Shown here in pieces: positions 7,629 to 10,268 of a DNA stretch of 10,268 nt. The DNA lies in assembly GCA_018652925.1 (NCBI GenBank), contig JABIBH010000067.1:1-10268 (forward strand). Reading direction: 5' to 3'. The first letter of the stretch is position 1. Every line of letters begins with the position of its first letter. Under the pieces are notes generated by a model. That model ran no database searches and was not told the origin of the DNA. It was given only the letters and a program-made list of their open reading frames with translations. The translations under genes were made by a program, and so were the position numbers. Source of the DNA: a bacterium. Lineage in GTDB: Bacteria > Krumholzibacteriota > Krumholzibacteriia > LZORAL124-64-63.

Positions 7629-7961
7629 ACTCTGGTTCTGACAATAATTGGAATATTGGTGGCGCTTTATATAACTGCTTTGCCAGTTAAAATTGCAGCT
7701 TCTGCAATGGGCGCAAAAAGAACAGGAATGTTTTCCTGTCTGTTTGCTTTAGTTGTCGCAAACTTTTTGCACGGAGTTGGACTGTCTGCTGAACCAGCAG
7801 GTTCTATAATTGCACTCTTGCTCTCTGGAGTTGGTTTTGCCTGGATACTAGGCACAAGCTTTATCAGAGGTGTTGGGGTTGCAGTTTTACACGGAATAAT
7901 TACAGCAATTTTGGTTGCAATATCTGTGCTCCTATTTGGTGTAAGTTTGTTTGCTGTTTAA
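7626..7961 (+). CDS. Small four-helix membrane protein, unknown function
   Basis: A 111-residue, almost entirely hydrophobic protein. Four likely membrane helices cover residues about 2-27, 34-50, 60-78 and 84-110, with short polar turns that contain the only charged residues (for example AKRTG near residue 30 and a single Arg near residue 81). There is no signal peptide and no catalytic motif that I recognise. It starts with GTG behind a strong ribosome binding site that overlaps the stop of kbl and is the last gene before the terminator, so it is very probably made together with the synthetase, ACP and Kbl-type enzyme. It could be a membrane anchor or a small transporter or export component for their product, but nothing in the sequence decides this. 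Confidence 0.8.
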   Translation: MTLVLTIIGILVALYITALPVKIAASAMGAKRTGMFSCLFALVVANFLHGVGLSAEPAGSIIALLLSGVGFAWILGTSFIRGVGVAVLHGIITAILVAISVLLFGVSLFAV

Positions 7962-7963
7962 AG

Positions 7964-7997
7964 ATGCGTCGGCCTAGATTGGCCGGCGTATTTTTTT
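7964..7997 (+). terminator. Rho-independent terminator of the acyl-activation operon
   Basis: An 11-bp stem (7964-7974 with 7981-7991, including two G-T wobbles) closes a six-base loop TAGATT (7975-7980) and is followed directly by seven T residues (7991-7997). It begins two bases after the stop codon of the small membrane protein. It separates the four-gene operon from the anti-sigma-like gene. Confidence 0.92.
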
Positions 7998-8072
7998 ATC
8001 TAAAATAATTTTCAAAAAATCGAATCTCATTTGTTCTATAGGTGGCGATAAGGAAGTATCGATAAAATTAAA

Positions 8073-8089
8073 CCCTAATTGTATTAGGG
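8073..8089 (+). repeat. Perfect inverted repeat just upstream of the anti-sigma-like gene
   Basis: CCCTAAT (8073-8079) and ATTAGGG (8083-8089) are exact inverted complements around a TGT spacer, 13 bases before the ATG at 8102 and abutting the weak GAGGTGAG ribosome binding site. It could be an mRNA hairpin that tunes initiation, or a small operator. There is no T-tract after it, so it is not a terminator. Confidence 0.5.
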
Positions 8090-8101
8090 GTGAGGTGAGT
8101 C

Positions 8102-8839
8102 ATGAGAACTGAAAATAAATTTGATTATGAATGTATTGAACCAGAGCTTGGTGACAAGTTGTGGCAGTATGACAGTCCTGTAGTTAATCAGGAGATCAAA
8201 AGTAAACTCAAGAAACACCTCACCCTTTGCGCCAAGTGTAACCAGATTCGAGAGCTTGATTTTGCTCTTGAAGCTGGCTTAAGGAGTGGATCTCTGCAAA
8301 TTCAAAAACAAAATCATGATATTATCAGGCTATTTGCACCTAAAATTGCGGCAAGTCTGGGTGTATTGGCAATTGTTGCAAGCATTGTTTTAATGTTTGT
8401 AATGCCATTTTCTAATGATGAAAACTATAGGAATGAAAAGAATTTGGGGTTTGTTGCTCCTTTGAGCTCAGAAGTAATTACTGGAGGTGATGTTGAAATA
8501 GCATGGTCTCCATTAGAGAAGGCTACCGGTTATAAACTTAGACTTCAATCTGAGGGTGGTGACTGGAAGTGGAGCAAGACAGTTTATGACAACAAAGTTA
8601 AAGTCAACAATTTGCCATCAGGTAGCATTATCAATGCATATCTTAAGTCAATACCAAGTGATCTTACTCCATCAGGTGGGTGGAATGTAACTTTCCAACA
8701 TGGAAATTTGTTCAAGTTTGTGCAATTCCGAGTTAATAATTTTTCTCTTTTTCCAAAAATATTGGCCCTGTTTGGATTAATTCTGTTTGGTGGCTCATTT
8801 ATTCTACGATGGAGTTTTTCAAGTAGTGAGCTTAAATAA
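8102..8839 (+). CDS. Membrane anti-sigma-factor-like protein with ZAS zinc motif and external beta domain
   Basis: 245 residues. The cytoplasmic N-terminus carries a zinc-binding anti-sigma (zf-HC2/ZAS) signature: C11, then H39-x3-C43-x2-C46 in HLTLCAKC. A membrane helix at about 82-103 follows. The outside part (about 104-215) holds a beta-sandwich-like stretch with IAWSPLEKATGYKLRLQ, the 'W-x-P-x-x-x-A-x-x-Y-x-L' pattern seen in Fn3/Ig-like repeats of such proteins. A second hydrophobic helix (about 216-237) lies at the C-terminus, so both ends are probably cytoplasmic. ZAS proteins hold an ECF sigma factor at the membrane until a signal removes them. No sigma gene lies next to it here, which is unusual. 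The lipoprotein gene follows after 23 bases and is probably co-transcribed. I see no convincing promoter between the terminator and this gene. The role as an anti-sigma factor is inferred from the motif. Confidence 0.7.
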   Translation: MRTENKFDYECIEPELGDKLWQYDSPVVNQEIKSKLKKHLTLCAKCNQIRELDFALEAGLRSGSLQIQKQNHDIIRLFAPKIAASLGVLAIVASIVLMFVMPFSNDENYRNEKNLGFVAPLSSEVITGGDVEIAWSPLEKATGYKLRLQSEGGDWKWSKTVYDNKVKVNNLPSGSIINAYLKSIPSDLTPSGGWNVTFQHGNLFKFVQFRVNNFSLFPKILALFGLILFGGSFILRWSFSSSELK

Positions 8840-8862
8840 TTTGAATGAAAGTTTAGAAAAAA

Positions 8863-9513
8863 ATGAGAAATTTCGCATTAGTGTTGATGATGGGGGCCCT
8901 CGTATTTACTCTTTCATGTCAGGAGCAAACAACTCTACCAGTTGACAGCCAGGTAGATGAACTAAATGCGTCAATTTTGTTCCAACCGAATTTGAGCTTA
9001 GACAATCCTGAAGTCCAAGAGTATTTGGCAGGAGTTTGGGAATCAGCTTCCCATAATCAGTGGGACACCGTTAGTGGAATTGTTAATTTATCAGAAGGTG
9101 GAATTGTGTCGGGAGTTCCTGGCACATGGCCATCTGGATATGAATTCAGTATTAAGGTTCCTGAAAATTGCACTGCTGAATATGAAGACAGTTTTGAGCC
9201 AGTGCCACAAATTATAGAGTTACAAATTTATGTCCCTAAATATATTGAAGGCCAGCCTCTGGCGGCAGTCTATAAACTGCAGCCTGATATTATATTCAAT
9301 AAGCCAGTCAATGTAACATTTCATTATCCGCCGTGGCTTGCTCAAGATGATGAGTATATTAAGTATTGTCTGGATATTGAAGAAACAGATCCGGCCTTTT
9401 TCTCGTTTTCAGATTTAGGGATATTGCTATCAGAAGAGACTAGTATCAATTTCAAGACTACACATTTTTCATTATGGAAAGTTAGAGGTAGCGATGACCC
9501 AGATGGCGATTAG
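8863..9513 (+). CDS. Putative lipoprotein with a ZU5-like beta domain
   Basis: 216 residues. A short basic N-terminus and hydrophobic core (residues 4-17) end in T-L-S-C, with C19 as the likely lipidated cysteine; Thr at -3 is not ideal for a lipobox but is tolerated. After a linker, residues about 68-207 have the run of features seen in secreted ZU5-like domains: a GGIVSG opening, FSIKVP, then YKLQPDIIFNKPVNVTFHY (136-154) matching the 'LGP-x-G-x-x-F-x-x-PV-x-L-x-x-Y' strand pair, and a closing THFSLW (200-205). Such domains are structural or protein-binding, not catalytic. The start at 8863 is forced by an in-frame stop shortly upstream; the ribosome binding site is weak. It follows the anti-sigma-like gene and converges with the CHAT gene, overlapping it by four bases at the stops. 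It may be a surface sensor or anchor partner of the anti-sigma-like protein (inference). Confidence 0.7.
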   Translation: MRNFALVLMMGALVFTLSCQEQTTLPVDSQVDELNASILFQPNLSLDNPEVQEYLAGVWESASHNQWDTVSGIVNLSEGGIVSGVPGTWPSGYEFSIKVPENCTAEYEDSFEPVPQIIELQIYVPKYIEGQPLAAVYKLQPDIIFNKPVNVTFHYPPWLAQDDEYIKYCLDIEETDPAFFSFSDLGILLSEETSINFKTTHFSLWKVRGSDDPDGD

Positions 9514-10064
9514 TCAATCTGACCATAAATCTTTATAAATCCCCAGTACTCCGGGCCTGACCAAGTGTCAGATTTTCGCTGAATTAGCAAAGCCTGGCGC
9601 AATGCTTCAGGCTTTGTTGCACCACCCAACCAAAACTTATAGAAAAGTTCTGCAGTTTGTTTTCCAAACTGATCATCAATTGCTGTAGGTGATGCAATTA
9701 CATTATTCACACCAGCTTCAAGGAAAGCTGAAGTGAAGCTGGTCATGGTTCCGTTAGATGAGATTACTCTAGCTGATTCACATGAGGATAAATAAACAAG
9801 ATCTGCGTTAAGTGACATTTTAGAGATACTGGAAATTGTAATTGGAGTGTTACCTTTTGAAGTTGTAAGCCTGATGGTTGAGTTATTAGACAATCCTTGA
9901 TGAACAGTTGTATGGCTAGCAATATGTATTATTTGGTAATTTGATAATAACAACTCCGGATTATCACCAAGAGTTGCCTTTTCTTTTGTCAAAAGAAGTT
10001 TGTGGTCGCTGGGCCACATATTGAAAATATTTTCAGCTTCATCTTCAGCATCAGAAAGATGCAA
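9510..10064 (-). CDS. CHAT-domain cysteine protease, C-terminal part, broken at its 5' end
   Basis: 184 residues as read from a TTG at 10064, but this is probably not a real start: the homologous text (HLSDAEDEAENIF, the usual 'L-x-x-A-x-x-E-A' opening of CHAT domains) begins right at it, and the frame closes at tandem TAA codons just upstream (10077-10082). The catalytic dyad of CHAT (caspase HetF-associated with TPRs) proteases is visible: H51 in IIHIASH and C95 in LVYLSSCESA. The C-terminus EYWGFIKIYG is the normal CHAT end, so only the N-terminal side, where TPR or other sensor domains usually sit, is missing. CHAT proteases cut partner proteins after a signal. It converges on the lipoprotein and anti-sigma-like genes. 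Whether it is expressed in this form is doubtful; it is best read as a truncated gene or as one side of an assembly join. Confidence 0.75.
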   Translation of the reverse strand: MHLSDAEDEAENIFNMWPSDHKLLLTKEKATLGDNPELLLSNYQIIHIASHTTVHQGLSNNSTIRLTTSKGNTPITISSISKMSLNADLVYLSSCESARVISSNGTMTSFTSAFLEAGVNNVIASPTAIDDQFGKQTAELFYKFWLGGATKPEALRQALLIQRKSDTWSGPEYWGFIKIYGQID

Positions 10065-10219
10065 ATAGTAATGGATTTATTAATAATTTTCACAAGAATC
10101 ATGTTGCTAACCTATTAAGCGTTTGTGAATTGTGTCATAATAAGTTACATAGCGATAAAGATGTATCTGGACACGTTAGATTAACAACGACGAATGGAAT
10201 TGTGATTGAAACTTTATAG
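10025..10219 (+). pseudogene. HNH-type C-terminal fragment, MutS-like/HNH protein family (5' end missing)
   Basis: The plus-strand frame is open from just after a TGA (10022-10024) to TAG at 10217-10219. From about 10052 it encodes QKDANSNGFINNFHKNHVAN, then VCELCHNKLH and a tail containing TTTNGIVIETL. The 'Q-x-D-A-x-x-x-G-F-I-x-x-F-H-K-N-H-x-x-N-L-x-x-x-C-x-x-C-H' run is what I know from the C-terminal HNH domain of some MutS-like proteins (the bacterial, giant-virus and octocoral mitochondrial type), including the CxxCH zinc ligands and the final 'T-x-x-G-I' strand. There is no start codon in frame and the homology begins at the same place where the CHAT gene breaks, so this is the severed 3' end of a gene. 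The family match comes from memory of the motif pattern, not from a search. Confidence 0.6.
10048..10062. repeat. Short palindrome at the junction of two broken genes
   Basis: GCATC (10048-10052) and GATGC (10058-10062) are inverted complements around AGAAA. Recognisable CHAT-coding sequence (minus strand) starts at its right edge and recognisable HNH-coding sequence (plus strand) starts inside it, so the palindrome marks the join between the two fragments. Confidence 0.5.
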
Positions 10220-10241
10220 GAATCTATATATATATAATATT

Positions 10242-10268
10242 ATGGCATCATTTGTAAAGGGTTTAGCA
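10242..10268 (+). CDS. Possible start of a new gene cut by the window edge
   Basis: ATG at 10242 opens a frame reading MASFVKGLA that runs off the right edge. It follows the HNH fragment by 22 bases. No Shine-Dalgarno is present at a usable distance; the upstream bases are a (TA)6 run (10225-10236). A TTGAAA (10206-10211) spaced 17 bases from TATATA (10229-10234) could be a promoter whose start site falls almost on the ATG, that is, a leaderless message. Only nine codons are visible, so this is a weak call. Confidence 0.25.

Noticed and set aside
7998..8101. Promoter for the anti-sigma-like gene
   Set aside because: TTCAAA and TTCTAT can be found 17 bases apart, but the -10 matches at only three of six positions; no ECF-type GGAAC/CGTC pair is clear either.
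8863..9513. Catalytic function for the lipoprotein
   Set aside because: The order of strands resembles a ZU5-like structural domain and no conserved catalytic residues stand out.
1..10268. CRISPR array, tRNA or rRNA genes, insertion sequence ends
   Set aside because: No regularly spaced direct repeats, no cloverleaf or rRNA-like sequence, and no transposase or terminal inverted repeats were seen, including around the junction near 10060.

Overview
The window looks like chromosomal DNA from a Gram-negative bacterium, probably an uncultured lineage of the Fibrobacteres-Chlorobi-Bacteroidetes (FCB) group. The main clue is the end of the large secreted phosphoesterase, which carries the HPNPFNP-type, FlgD-like C-terminal sorting domain common in FCB and neighbouring candidate phyla. 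An O-antigen ligase/polymerase-like membrane protein and a lipoprotein also point to an outer membrane. The phylum assignment is inference. By eye the base composition is moderately AT-rich, and more so at the right end.

Left block (1-4165, minus strand): reading right to left, a secreted metallophosphoesterase (1484-4165), an O-antigen ligase/polymerase family membrane protein (202-1413), and the first 68 codons of a GT4-type glycosyltransferase that runs off the window (1-205). The last two overlap in an ATGA. A near-consensus sigma-70 promoter (4205-4233) sits 5' of the phosphoesterase, so the block is probably one surface-polysaccharide/envelope transcript.

Central block (4347-7961, plus strand): four tightly packed genes encode an acetyl-CoA-synthetase-like adenylating enzyme, a free-standing acyl carrier protein, a Kbl-type PLP-dependent alpha-oxoamine synthase, and a small four-helix membrane protein. 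The block ends in a strong rho-independent terminator (7964-7997). The arrangement suggests an acid is activated, perhaps loaded on the ACP, and condensed with an amino acid. Its promoter (4178-4206) overlaps the divergent promoter of the left block.

Right block (8102-10268): a membrane anti-sigma-like protein with a zinc-binding ZAS motif but no adjacent sigma gene, a lipoprotein, and, convergent with it, the C-terminal part of a CHAT-family cysteine protease. The CHAT frame breaks near position 10064. At the same spot a plus-strand fragment begins that encodes an HNH-like C-terminus resembling MutS-like/HNH proteins, so two genes that both lack their 5' ends are joined back to back. This is either a real rearrangement scar or a chimeric assembly join. 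A possible new gene start lies at 10242, at the right edge.

No rRNA, tRNA, CRISPR array, insertion sequence or origin was recognised. There is no gene-free stretch longer than about 200 bases.
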